DNA of 64,000 bases from Brettanomyces bruxellensis (Eukaryota > Ascomycota > Pichiomycetes > Pichiales > Pichiaceae): the NCBI RefSeq assembly GCF_011074885.1, contig NC_054689.1, positions 1,240,001 to 1,304,000 of the forward strand, read 5' to 3'. Below, piece after piece: positions 29,431 to 39,572 of this stretch (the first letter of the stretch is position 1; the number at the start of each line of letters is the position of its first letter). The notes under the pieces were generated by a model. The model was not told the DNA's origin. It did no database searches and saw only the letters and a program-made list of their open reading frames with translations. The translations under genes were made by a program, and so were the position numbers.

Positions 29431-30625
29431 TATTGCTTTTTTTTTTCTCCCTGTTTCTTATACAGCTCTTTTATGAAAGTAAATAGGTACCTGGCTAACT
29501 AACTTTCTTCTTAGTTCGCCCGCTTCCAGCTATATACTATCTAGTAATTTGTATATTAATAAGTACTCCACGATAGATTCTATCTCGGAATTATAGTATC
29601 CTGTCTCCAGTCTATCTTTATTTTTTTTTTTGGTTTCAATCAAGCTCACGCCAATTCAGAATTATCTCCCTTTTCCTCCCTTAACTGGTCCAAGAACTCG
29701 CCAACTGGCCGATTACGCTAGTTTGTCGATAAAAAAATCGTTACTTCTTACTTGCTTTACGTATCTTCAGAAAGAACACCTGTAATGCAAGCTGTTGGAA
29801 ATTACGACCTGCAAGATTTACTACATTTAATTTTTTTTTTTTTTTGTTTGTTTGTTTGCAATTTCATTTTTTCCCTCTCATTTCATTTTTTCCTACCTGC
29901 CTGAATCCGGCATCTATCCCTCCAGCGGCTCGCTGCTAAGGAGGCGGGACTGCAAAAAGAACATCTCAGAATATTTTGGCACACAAAAAATGATTCCTCG
30001 GTTTCTTCAAGGCGGTGCTCCCGGAATTTTGTTAGGGATTGAAAGTATGGCAAGCTACAGCACAGGTTCTTGTGGTATTTAGGGGAGATAAAAAGAGAGA
30101 ACAGCTTTGAATTTTCAGTTTCAGTGGCGTTAAAAGCTTTGAATAAACATGATTGGATGATATGGTCATGGGTTTGCTATTTCTGAAGTGTTAAGTGGAT
30201 AATTTGTTAGGCTCTTTAGATTTTATTTTTTTATGGAGGAAGTATTATGAAAATAAGCTGTGCTGAGATACAAAATTTATCAAGCGGAAATTTTAGTACA
30301 CATTTATTTTAGTACATAATTATTTTACGTACATGTTTATCATAACTACAGTAATATATGACTGCACCAATTTCAATAATCAACAACTCTCTACTCCCTC
30401 AATCACCACTTCATTTTTCATTATTACTTCACACTTGTTGCCTTATTTCTCATCTAAACCCAGACATATTACTCCATATCGTACAATTTTCATACGTGTC
30501 ACGTGATCTGGGGTCCGGGAAAGTGAAAAATTTCAACCAGCTGAATAAATGCTAAGTTAGCTTTTTCTTGTAGATACAGCCAATAGCAGGCAGCAGTTGT
30601 TCATCATCAGACAACTGCATACAAA
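29431..30625. other. Divergent promoter region HRP1/TRM11
   Basis: A 1.2-kb AT-rich region with T runs at 29621-29631 and 29831-29844 and a Cbf1-type site near TRM11. No gene was found. Confidence 0.55.
30498..30505 (+). promoter_or_regulatory. Cbf1-type E-box (GTCACGTG) upstream of TRM11
   Basis: GTCACGTG followed by A matches the RTCACRTG consensus of Cbf1 and lies about 120 bp upstream of the TRM11 ATG. Confidence 0.45.
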
Positions 30626-31947
30626 ATGAAGAAGTATTTACTATATCTGGCACAGTCGCATCCGAACTTCCGCAAAGCCGAGCTCGAGTCTTTGGCCGAC
30701 CTATATGGGATCAAAGTTGATTTATCAAATCATAATGAGAACAGTCCATTTATGATAGTAGAGCTCGAAAACGATGAGCAGGCCAAAAAACTGGTGAAGA
30801 GGGCGGTGCTAGCAAAAGCCATATATGAGTTATGGGGACACGGAGATGATTTAGAGAAGATGCACGAGGATGTTAAAAGGAACAAGGATAAACTTGTTGG
30901 TCGATTCAAAAAGTCAAGGTTCAAGTTCGTCATACTTCAGTATCAGGGGAAAAAGAAGACCAGAAAGCAGCAGACAAAGATAATGGATTCCTTCCAATAT
31001 TTGGGACTGGAAGGGAAGATCGATCTCGAGAACCCGGAGGAGAAGTTTACAGTTCTTGAAACTTATACGATACAAAAATCGAACCTAGAACCAAGACCAG
31101 AACCTGATCACTGCTGGTTTGGCAGATTAGTGCAGCTTTCCGTGCGGTCGGACGGAATTGTGGACAAGTATGAGATTGCAAAAAGACCGTATTATGGAAC
31201 AACAACGTTTGAATCGGAGCTGTCCTTGGTCACGTGCAATTTGGCTCAGGTTAGAGACGGAGCTTTATATATGATCCGTTTGTGGGGACGGGGTCGTTTC
31301 TTTTGGCTTCTGCATACTTTGGTGGATACGCATTTGGATCTGATATCGACTTTTTGACGCTTAAAGGAGGCCGGCCCGGAAAAAAGAACATCAAGAACTT
31401 GGAAGATGATTTTGAGTATTACGGAACACACGACAAGTTTGGAGACGTGATATGTATGGATTTTACCAACTGTGCACTCAGGAAAGACATGAAAATCGAC
31501 ACGATAGTGTGCGATCCGCCGTATGGAATCAGGGAAGGTGTAAAGGTGTGTGGAACCACAAACACGACAAGTGCAGAATTGACAAAAACAACCTTGATTG
31601 AAGGTCAACACGCATTTCTCCGCAAAGATTATGTGCAGCCGAAAAAAAGCGTAAGTCTTGACTTTATGCTTGATGATCTTTTGCAGTTTGCAGCCGATAG
31701 ACTTCCAGTTGGTGGCAGATTATGTTTTTGGATGCCAGCTGCCAATGATGCTGATATTCCCACCCTAATCCCACAGCATCAAAGATTAGAGCTGATACAC
31801 ACTTTGGTTCAGCAGTTCAACAAGTGGTCTAGAAGGTTGCTTGTTTATGTGAAAAGGGATGAGCATTATAAGGGGAAAACAGTCACTGGAGAGGAAAGAG
31901 CGCATAAAAACAATTTCAGGGAGCGGTACTTTTCGCAATTCTCGTAA
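30626..31947 (+). CDS. TRM11: tRNA m2G10 methyltransferase Trm11, frameshifted in this sequence
   Basis: Catalytic subunit (with Trm112) that methylates G10 of tRNAs. The first frame (30626 to about 31275) has the N-terminal THUMP-like region and ends its similarity at YYGTTTFESEL and AQVRDGAL. The second frame resumes with DPFVGTGSF (SAM motif I), then GSDID, the catalytic DPPYG with IREGVKV, and NKWSRRLLVY, and ends at 31947. The join lies in the TATATAT of 31268-31274. One missing base, or an extra AT, explains it. Codons on both sides show no other damage. An assembly error or a strain-specific allele is more likely than an old pseudogene. Frame one otherwise ends at 31357. Confidence 0.85.
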
Positions 31948-32334
31948 GATGGCTACATGGAGAAAGGATAGAGAAAGATAGAAGATAGGAGAAGGATACA
32001 AGAAAGATAGAAGAAAGATGCAAGAGAGTGATATATTAGGTTGCAAGAACAAGATATTATATTGCAAAAGCAATATTCAAACTCCAAAGAGAATTGATAC
32101 AGTCCTCCGCCGTATTTATATTAGAATTATACATTGTACAACATCATCGATGCGTAATATTGAAAATGCCGTATTAGTAAGAACTAAATCAAGACCATTA
32201 AAACAACCAACATGTACACATAGCAAGCTACTGCCAAAATTACACCACACACCTACAAACAACATTCTCAAAAAAAAGCCAATCTTATCGATGCTTTATA
32301 TTATATTAACTGGATGTACAGAACAGACAGAAAT
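31948..32334. other. Convergent gap TRM11/RPS19
   Basis: A 387-bp gap starting with a GATAGAAG-rich purine stretch (about 31965-32027). No gene was seen. Confidence 0.5.
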
Positions 32335-33258
32335 TTACTCCTCGTCTTCCTCTTCCTCCTCCTCATCATCATCATCCTCCTCAAGAGCCTCCTTGGTCTG
32401 AGCAGCAATACGGTCCAAATCTCTCTGTCCGTTTTCGGAAATCTTTCTTCCTCCCTTTGGAGAAATCTCCAAGATTCCAAGCTTCTCCAAAGACTGAACA
32501 ACCTTTCTGTTAACAGATCCGGAAGCATCAACGTGCTTGTTTGGTCTTGAACCTCTGTTACCGGCATTTCCGTAAAGCTTGTTCAACTTACCAACACCAA
32601 CATTCTTTCTCAAGTAGATGTGTCTAGCAACGGAAGCAGCTCTCTTGTAAAACCATCCCTCAGCATCTTGTGGTGGCATTTCATTACCACTACTGGTTTT
32701 CACCAACTCAACGTAGGCTGGAACCTCTAACTTACCCTGTCTCTGCAAGAACTGGGCGTATGAATCAATGAACTCCTGGGCAGGAACGTCTCTGTATTAA
32801 ATTGATGTTAGTAATCATTCTCTGGTCGATTTTGAATAAATGTATTGCAGCTTGGTGAAAAATGCCCATTTGCTTATCAATCTCCCCTTTTTTGCATGCC
32901 AGCAACAAGTATCAGCCCAAATATGAGACTGCAAACTTGATATTTCACAAATGATTCACATCCAAACGAATACTTGGCAACTTTGGTGTATTATATCTAT
33001 AAGGCTGAACATAACAGCAAATAACTAATTATATCCCCGAAGAGTGCTCCTGCTGCATTTTCAAACACCTAGACCATGCATTATCACAATTTAATCCTCG
33101 TTCTTCTAAATGTTGTATCTTATCTACCTGGTCTTCCTGTTTCTGCTCACTAGCTTCATTATCAAATTTAAACCCTAACACATAAAGCATTTCTCCACAT
33201 TATCCTCATAATTTGCAACTATCCAATTAATCACTTACCTAACAGTAACACCAGACAT
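32335..33258 (-). CDS. RPS19: 40S ribosomal protein eS19, one intron
   Basis: Spliced from complement 33239-33258 (MSGVTV and two bases of Arg) and 32335-32791, giving 158 residues. The splice restores SGVTVRDVPAQEFIDSYAQF before the LQRQGKLEVP block. The core (VKTSSGNEMPPQDAEGWFYK, RAASVARHIYLRKNVGVG, HVDASGSVNRKVVQ) is a standard eS19 of the 40S head, needed for 18S processing. The C-terminus extends 10-15 residues beyond S. cerevisiae Rps19 as an almost pure Asp/Glu tail. Tandem with RPL18, as RPS19A/RPL18A in S. cerevisiae. Confidence 0.95.
32792..33238 (-). other. Intron of RPS19 (447 nt)
   Basis: On the minus strand the donor is GTAAGT (33238-33233), the branch point TACTAAC (plus 32807-32813), and the acceptor CAG at 32794-32792. 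Exon 1 is only 20 nt, as in yeast RPS19 genes. I did not recognise a snoRNA in the intron. Confidence 0.92.
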
Positions 33259-34050
33259 GTTTGTTGTGCGATATACTTGATGTTGTCAGCTAATTTAACC
33301 GTAAGTCTATGTTAACTATGTACCTTTAGAATACAAGTTTTGATTCTCTAGGTTGGTTAAAAAAAAACTTTTCAGAGCCTATCTCTCGCTCTTTTTTTTT
33401 TTTTTTTTCCTCCTTCCATCCTGCTTTGTCGATTTCTCCTTAGTATAAAAAAATCGTCCTATATAATTCGGTCCTCGAAATTTCCGAACCTTTTTTTTTT
33501 GGTACCATCTAGCCTACCCTATTTGAATAGAGCGACCCGCGATACGAATGAATTTTTGCCCGGCAGAATAATTTGACACCAAGAAAAAAAGAAACTTGCC
33601 ACAAGGTGCGAGGTGTGAGTGACTGACGATTTGAAAAATATCGCCGTCTCAAATCATTTAGAGGGAGTGCAGATTAAGGCATATACAGTTACAATGCCGA
33701 AAATAAGGAACAGACCAGAACTATTGGTACCAAGTATAGCTAAATGACATTAATAAAATCGAAATCGAGCAATGAAATCATGAAAGAGTAAAGTGATAAA
33801 ACAGTAAAGCAACAAAGTAAAGTGAAGTCATCTAAATGAGTAATCTATGAAATACACAAACAGTACCATCTTGTATCAGTATAGTACAACAAGCTACGAG
33901 TTACAATGCATTAAACGAAACCTCATAAATTAGGAGAAAACAATTTAATATTTTCCTATAGAAAAGGAGAATGTATTAGAAACAGAAAACCGTAGACCGC
34001 GCAAAAGGTGCAAAGCAAAAGAAAAAGAGAAGATTAAAAATCCAAAAGCT
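33259..34050. other. Intergenic region RPL18-RPS19
   Basis: A 792-bp region with the RPS19 promoter: T runs at 33391-33408 and 33490-33499, the poly(dA:dT) tracts usual for ribosomal protein genes. No gene was seen. Confidence 0.55.
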
Positions 34051-34940
34051 TCAAACCTTGAAACCTCTCGATCTCCTTCTACCTCTAGCTCTCTCGAACT
34101 TTCTACCCTTAGACATGATCTTTGGAGCCTTGTGCTGGTGTGGACCCATACCAAAGTGTCTGTAAGCCTCTCTGGCCTTCTTTGGTCCTCTAACAAGGAT
34201 AGTGTTGGCACCAGTTGGGTTTCTGGCAGCCAACTTGTCGAGAGTGATGGCTTCACCACCATTCTTCTCGATGGTGTTTCTTGCACCAGCAGTAAATCTC
34301 AAAGCAGCAACTGAAGCCTTAGGGAAAGAGTGCAATCTCAAGTCATCGGTAACAGTACCGACAACAACAACAGTCTTGTCTGCGGCACCGGTCTGCTTGA
34401 GGGCAGAGGCAACCTTGGCAACAGAAACTGGCTGTCTGTTAGCCTTGGACAAGAACAAAAGTCTCAAAACAACCTTGTTGAATGGAGCATCAGTACGACC
34501 TATTTAGTAGAAAAAATGCTTGTTAGTACCTATGAGGAGTTGCAAGGAAGTCTTCTTGTTTCAAGAAAAAAAGACCTTCCTTAAGTTCTGCTCTATTATC
34601 GCACTTTTCTTTTATCCTAATGTCTGCTGGGTCCAGACAGAAAGTACTTGCAGAATATCAGCATCTAGTAATTAAACCAAATAGCTGACGTTATTGGAAT
34701 GCTGCCTTGGAAAAGCAAGCAGCCAACCATATATCCTAGAGTAATGTAAAATAAATAAAGTCCAAGTGAAATGAAATAGATTTGAATGCAGAAATTAAAG
34801 AACATCCTTCATATGCTTTAATACTTACGAGCTAAGTAGCTGTATAATCTGACCAAGGTGCTCAAGTAAAAGTTCTTCGAAGCTGGGGCGGTTCTGTGGC
34901 CGGTCTTCTTATGTGGCTTGGTGTAGTGATCAATAGCCAT
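34051..34940 (-). CDS. RPL18: 60S ribosomal protein eL18, one intron
   Basis: Spliced from complement 34829-34940 and 34051-34499, giving 186 residues, equal to S. cerevisiae Rpl18. Exon 1 codes [20 protein letters not shown] and ends LYSYLA. The junction restores [20 protein letters not shown]. The C-terminal basic tail ([11 protein letters not shown]) is typical. eL18 belongs to the solvent side of the 60S subunit. It is divergent from PAC10. Confidence 0.95.
34500..34828 (-). other. Intron of RPL18 (329 nt)
   Basis: On the minus strand the donor is GTAAGT (34828-34823), the branch point TACTAAC (plus 34522-34528), and the acceptor TAG at 34502-34500. It interrupts an Arg codon after the first base. 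Confidence 0.92.
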
Positions 34941-35359
34941 TTTTAGAGTGTGCAGTCTTTGAATGGGGTGGGATTCAAAAGATGTAAATGTATGAAGGGA
35001 TGGAAAAGCACGAAACATCGAGTGCGAAACTTTTCTCTTATATATTTTCACGGGGTAAAAATTTTTTTCATCTGAAAAAATTCGGAAGGGAGAAAAAAAG
35101 CGATGTGAGAATAAAAACAAAATATTGGAGCAGAAATTCATCCGCAGAGGTACGAATCCCTCACACGTGATGATCTGCCACATCTGTACACCAAAAATAT
35201 TTGAGCAAATCCACGCGGGTGAAAATGATGGAGCACATAGGCAGCACTATGGAAGATCACAACTTGGTGAATAAAGGAGTATCTTTTGCGAGGGAAAAGT
35301 ATTAAAATATTCTCAAAAAATAGTCTATAGGGCAATATAGCACAGCCAAAGTATTCAAC
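34941..35359. other. Divergent promoter region RPL18/PAC10
   Basis: A 419-bp region holding a CACGTG box and A/T tracts. It has no coding frame. Confidence 0.55.
35164..35169. promoter_or_regulatory. CACGTG E-box between RPL18 and PAC10
   Basis: ACACGTGA lies about 225 bp upstream of RPL18 and 190 bp upstream of PAC10. Cbf1-type E-boxes occur in ribosomal protein promoters of several non-Saccharomyces yeasts. Assignment to either gene is inference. Confidence 0.4.
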
Positions 35360-35947
35360 ATGGCCAAGGACAGATTGAGCACAGGAAAAACAAACCCTAG
35401 AGGAATTCCGGAAGCAATTTTCATAAAATCCATCGAGGACTTTTTGAATCCAAAGACATCGACAAACGATGACGTGAACAACTTTCTAAAAGAGCTCCAG
35501 ATGAGGATACAGCAATATAAGTTTATGGAAGAGAGTAAAAGCTCGACATTGAAAGGACTGGAGACGAAAATACCGGATGTTTCAAAAACGTTGGAATTTT
35601 GCAAGTTTCTTAAAGGAAAGCATGATAAACTGGTAGAAAATGGTGGAGAGGAGAAGATGGACGTGCACTACCAGCTCAATGATACCGTTTACTCAAAGGC
35701 AGAAATAGACGTGAAGGATGCATCATCTGTGCGATTGTGGCTTGGAGCAAATGTCATGGTTGAATATCCAATCGATGAGGCTATTGGAATGCTTTCGAAA
35801 AGATTACAAGAGACAAAAAAGAACAAGCAGGCAACTTTGGAGGACCTTGAATACTTGCGGTCGAACATCACTACGATGGAGGTGAACACTGCCCGTGTTT
35901 ACAACTGGGATGTGCAAAGAAGGAGAAACGAGAAGAGTGAAAAATAG
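35360..35947 (+). CDS. PAC10: Prefoldin subunit 3
   Basis: A 195-residue alpha-type prefoldin subunit (Gim2/VBP1). Two long coiled coils (about 35-75 and 145-180) flank a beta-hairpin core with VHYQLNDTVYSKAEI and LWLGANVMVEYPIDEA. Prefoldin hands nascent actin and tubulin to the CCT chaperonin. In S. cerevisiae PAC10 (YGR078C) is next to PEX8 (YGR077C); here the DSC2-like gene lies between them. Confidence 0.95.
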   Translation: MAKDRLSTGKTNPRGIPEAIFIKSIEDFLNPKTSTNDDVNNFLKELQMRIQQYKFMEESKSSTLKGLETKIPDVSKTLEFCKFLKGKHDKLVENGGEEKMDVHYQLNDTVYSKAEIDVKDASSVRLWLGANVMVEYPIDEAIGMLSKRLQETKKNKQATLEDLEYLRSNITTMEVNTARVYNWDVQRRRNEKSEK

Positions 35948-36098
35948 ATAATGCAAGATCCTCAAGACAAATATCGAAGATAGAGAGTGTGTAATTCATC
36001 AAATGCATTTGCTTTTGCGCATTTTGCGCGGGATGTACGTAGTAAAGTGCCACACGCGTGCAGCAGACCAAATTATATAAATAGTGTATCGTCTTGTA

Positions 36099-37028
36099 TC
36101 ATCTTCTGAACGTGTCAAGCAATTGTGTACCGAGACTTCTCGCAGGTGTATCACCATCATTTTCATGAGTTTCGTGCAACTCGTTATTGAATTGATCGAT
36201 GTTTTCTGGTGACGCCGACCGGGAATTCGTCTCAACCGTGCTGGAGCCCAAGGCAATATATCTGCGGCGCAAAAACGGGATTTTCTGCTTGCACTTGTGG
36301 TAAAAGTTGTGCAAAAAGGCGAATTTCGAATCACGGAATGGAAGAAAGTCGTTGAAAAGAAGTGCACCAACAAGATAGCCTACCAGACAGGCGATGGGAG
36401 AGCTCACTACGCCTTCACTGAAAAACAATATTGTGGCCAAAGCCATGGCAATCGTGTTGTTTCCAAAGAAAAGATGAAAATCGTCGTTTGAAGAAGAATT
36501 CAAGCCATCTGGCGACTCACCTTCCACATCAGCAGCATTATCCGGCAAGGCAGAGGCCCGATTAAGGGCCCCGAAGTTCAATTCGACCTGGTAAACTGTT
36601 GGTGTGTACTTTTTGAACGGATACATCAAACCAAAAAGAATCCCATACGGTCCAGATGGGATGTAGATGTTGATTCCGAGGAACATATAGAGCACAGCCA
36701 GGATAGCCGCGAGAAAAACTGCGTTGTAGAAATATAGAAGAAGAAGAATCTGTGTGAATTTGAGCGACCCAAATATCCTTTCGAGGTTCTTGAAGGCAAA
36801 GGTGAATAAAACAACACCGAGAACTAACTGTGACTCGTTCTGAAACTGAAGTTGAAAAAGCAACAAACGCCACCATTGATGCCATTTGGAGATAAACGGA
36901 GAGAATGCAAGCAAGAAGTACGATCGTATGTTGAGAATTGATCCTGCAAGTGAGAAGGCAATCATTGCAACAGTGACGACTGCACTAACCGGCAAGTGCT
37001 TATATCCCTTTAGTAGAATAGGCGACAT
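36099..37028 (-). CDS. DSC2: Dsc2-like rhomboid pseudoprotease
   Basis: A 309-residue multi-pass membrane protein. Hydrophobic segments lie at about 15-33, 60-80, 90-125 and 195-220. The layout (KWHQWWRLLLFQLQF, then FKNLERIFGSLKF and SGPYGILFGLMYPF) follows Dsc2/UBAC2 rhomboid-like subunits. I see no Ser-His dyad, consistent with a pseudoprotease. Dsc2 belongs to the Golgi/endosome Tul1 ubiquitin ligase complex. The soluble C-terminus (about 235-309) is Ser/Asn/Asp-rich and shows no obvious UBA domain. Derlin-like proteins are the alternative. Confidence 0.68.
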   Translation of the reverse strand: MSPILLKGYKHLPVSAVVTVAMIAFSLAGSILNIRSYFLLAFSPFISKWHQWWRLLLFQLQFQNESQLVLGVVLFTFAFKNLERIFGSLKFTQILLLLYFYNAVFLAAILAVLYMFLGINIYIPSGPYGILFGLMYPFKKYTPTVYQVELNFGALNRASALPDNAADVEGESPDGLNSSSNDDFHLFFGNNTIAMALATILFFSEGVVSSPIACLVGYLVGALLFNDFLPFRDSKFAFLHNFYHKCKQKIPFLRRRYIALGSSTVETNSRSASPENIDQFNNELHETHENDGDTPARSLGTQLLDTFRR

Positions 37029-37580
37029 CGTCAGCAGAGCGGGATTGGAGGTTCTATTATATTAAAGCTTATTGTTTGGGATGCGGCCGAGTCTGATAGA
37101 GGGTATGTGGGTGTGTTTTGTTAGTGAAAGTTGAAAGAACACCAAAAGATACATGATGCATAAATAGGTAAGTGCGATGTTTTTGGCTTTACTTCATTTT
37201 ATTTTATTTTTTTTTCTTCCCAATTTATTTCTTTTATCTTATCGAGCCCGTTTTATTTTTCAGCACTCACATCAGTCCACCTGCATATCAGACAGAGCAA
37301 TCTTTATACTGCAGCAAATTTTTATATTACAAGTGTTTTCCATAGATCACAAGGGCTGCATTTGGAACACAATCGGCGAATTAGTGTCTCGTTTAGATCT
37401 TGCTTCATTTAGATCGTGTTGTATTCAGATTGTACTGCATAGATCGCGCTACATAGATCGTGCTACATTAGATTGTGTTACATTTAGATTGTGTTACATT
37501 TACACCAATCGTTAAAAACAATTGCCATTCTGCTAATATAAAAACGGGTCATTTCTTCCACATCGCTACTGCATTTGAGC
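37029..37580. other. Divergent promoter region DSC2/PEX8
   Basis: A 552-bp region with a T-rich tract at 37195-37215 and a tandem repeat adjacent to PEX8. No gene was seen. Confidence 0.55.
37393..37501. repeat. Imperfect tandem repeat TTAGATCGTGTTACA
   Basis: Seven imperfect copies of a 13-19 bp unit (AGATCGTGYTACATT) lie 80-190 bp upstream of the PEX8 ATG, so the array sits in the promoter. Confidence 0.8.
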
Positions 37581-39572
37581 ATGCTTCCAATTCGAGATCT
37601 TCGCTCGAGACTCGGTCCTGAGGGAAGACTCATTTATGATAAAATGTCATTAAGTGGAACTGAAAAGTTGAAATATGGAATTAGTACACAAGGCTCGCCC
37701 GAACTAGACTATTTGTTCAAGCAGCTAATCCACCCAGATGCCTCCACCGACCCTGAAAAAATCCTCTCTTACTTGGCATACTACTATCCCAGAATTAAGA
37801 ATGCGGCCAATGTCCAATTGTTGACTCAATATTTCTTGCAATGCCCACTTTTCTTCAATGATGGCCAGGTGATCGAGCTCCGGTGGGCCGTAAGGACGAT
37901 CGACTGCTTCCGATACGTCGTTGAGAAGAAATACCAGGTTTCGGAGCCAACGGTTCCGTTTTATTCGTTTTACCGGTCGATTTTTGCGGCGGTGAGAAAT
38001 GTTCTTTGCAGCGGTCCAATATTCATGAATAGTTGGAAAGTTTGCCCGATTATAGCGGGATGCCTTACTGCAGAAGCATCCAGAGAGACCCATGATCCGT
38101 ATCCGCGCTATTTGGAGGCCATTCGGGAAGCTGATTCGAAGTTTCTCGAAACTTTTGGACGCTGCCTAGTTTCCAGCCAATCTCTCTGGTTGGGGAAAGA
38201 TCTCATATACATGGAGCTTATCTGCTTATCCTGTGTTCAAGACCAGGTTTCAGAACGTACCTTGGCGCAAATATTGAGGTTGAGACCCGATCTTCCGTTA
38301 GATCTCGTTGTTTTTGTCTTTAATTCACCATATGGATTTGACAACGGTCGTTTAATAACGGCAAAATCCACCAATTCCATCGCTGTTTCATATCTCAGCG
38401 GTTTGTCGAGGCTTTTCTGCACTCTGCTAAGCGTATATCCGGATCAGATGACTGCTATCAAATGCATCGACTCGTGTTTGAATCACTGCCGTAATTATTG
38501 CGTGTCCTTATTTGATTTGGTGCATTCTGCCCACATTACACAGGCAAATACAAATTCTCCCACCTGGAAGCTTCTCAAGCAGAACTTCTTTGCCCTGATT
38601 TCCATGTTTGAAGGTGTTGCCAGGTTTATCTACCAACAGGGCACATTTAAGGATGCCAAATCATGCTGTGGCTTTAGCAGGAGGATGCTTGACTCGCTTC
38701 TGTACACCAGTTTCATTTCCGATGCGATCGGAACCGGCGGATTCGATGCTTACACTTTTGTCTATAATGTGTCACTCGACTGTTTGAAAAACATGGATGC
38801 ACATGCAGCTGGTCTGCTTGTCCAAACGTGGGCGGAATCTCTCCGGCCGATCGACGCGTCGGCTTCCGATTTCATGGCGAGGTCGAAACTGCTCTTTTGG
38901 CTAAATTTTTCAGAGAGCTGCATCGGCATTCTTCCAAGAGAGATACGATTCGATACTGTTCTCGCCATTGTGCGGCAACTAATTGAGAATCCAGCATCTC
39001 AGGAGGTGTTGGAAGGATCGCATTCTGTGGTTCTTGGATATTTTGAGCTTTTGCAGGATTCAAATGAGGCCTCAACCAGTAGTTGGCTTCAGCAAACGAA
39101 AAAGACGGTATATGAGTACTTGCAGATTGCATTAAAGCAATTTCCATCAAAGCTTTCTTTTAGACAGACTTCCGTAGTGGTTGATACTGTTGCGAGGGCC
39201 GTTTCTCCGGGATCTGCCTTGTATGATGCGGATAAAACGTTGTGTGATGAAATTTTCTTGCTGATATTCAGAGAATGCATGCATTCGTCCAACGAGCATC
39301 TTGAAGAGCAAAAAACGGCACATTTCAAGCACAGACAGCCGGCTTTGGCAGCCATGCTTATTCAGGTGACACCGTTGATACCGGATGCTGTATATATTGG
39401 CTGGATGCAGAAGATCAAGTCCAGTTTGGTGGATCCGGTGGTGAACAACGAGGAAAAACAGGCATTGCTAGATAAGCTGTGGGATTCGATTCTTGTGGCC
39501 AACAAGCACTTTCCAGATAAAGGGAGTGCCGCTATTCGTTGGTGGTATCGGGGGGAAGAAGCAAGATTATGA
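37581..39572 (+). CDS. PEX8: Intraperoxisomal peroxin Pex8
   Basis: A 663-residue alpha-helical protein without a membrane segment, in the size range of yeast Pex8. It ends in Ala-Arg-Leu, a permitted PTS1. Pex8 carries its own PTS1 and helps disassemble receptor-cargo complexes and link the docking and RING parts of the importomer. The segment KILSYLAYYYPRIKNAANVQ near residue 58 fits the Pex8 N-terminal region. Vicinity of PAC10 matches YGR077C/YGR078C. ATG 37581 (MLPIRDLRSRLG) is the first in frame. Confidence 0.78.
   Translation: MLPIRDLRSRLGPEGRLIYDKMSLSGTEKLKYGISTQGSPELDYLFKQLIHPDASTDPEKILSYLAYYYPRIKNAANVQLLTQYFLQCPLFFNDGQVIELRWAVRTIDCFRYVVEKKYQVSEPTVPFYSFYRSIFAAVRNVLCSGPIFMNSWKVCPIIAGCLTAEASRETHDPYPRYLEAIREADSKFLETFGRCLVSSQSLWLGKDLIYMELICLSCVQDQVSERTLAQILRLRPDLPLDLVVFVFNSPYGFDNGRLITAKSTNSIAVSYLSGLSRLFCTLLSVYPDQMTAIKCIDSCLNHCRNYCVSLFDLVHSAHITQANTNSPTWKLLKQNFFALISMFEGVARFIYQQGTFKDAKSCCGFSRRMLDSLLYTSFISDAIGTGGFDAYTFVYNVSLDCLKNMDAHAAGLLVQTWAESLRPIDASASDFMARSKLLFWLNFSESCIGILPREIRFDTVLAIVRQLIENPASQEVLEGSHSVVLGYFELLQDSNEASTSSWLQQTKKTVYEYLQIALKQFPSKLSFRQTSVVVDTVARAVSPGSALYDADKTLCDEIFLLIFRECMHSSNEHLEEQKTAHFKHRQPALAAMLIQVTPLIPDAVYIGWMQKIKSSLVDPVVNNEEKQALLDKLWDSILVANKHFPDKGSAAIRWWYRGEEARL

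Noticed and set aside
31262..31285. Programmed -1 ribosomal frameshift in TRM11
   Set aside because: No X XXY YYZ heptamer is present in the right phase and no strong downstream structure is evident. An indel in the TA run is simpler.
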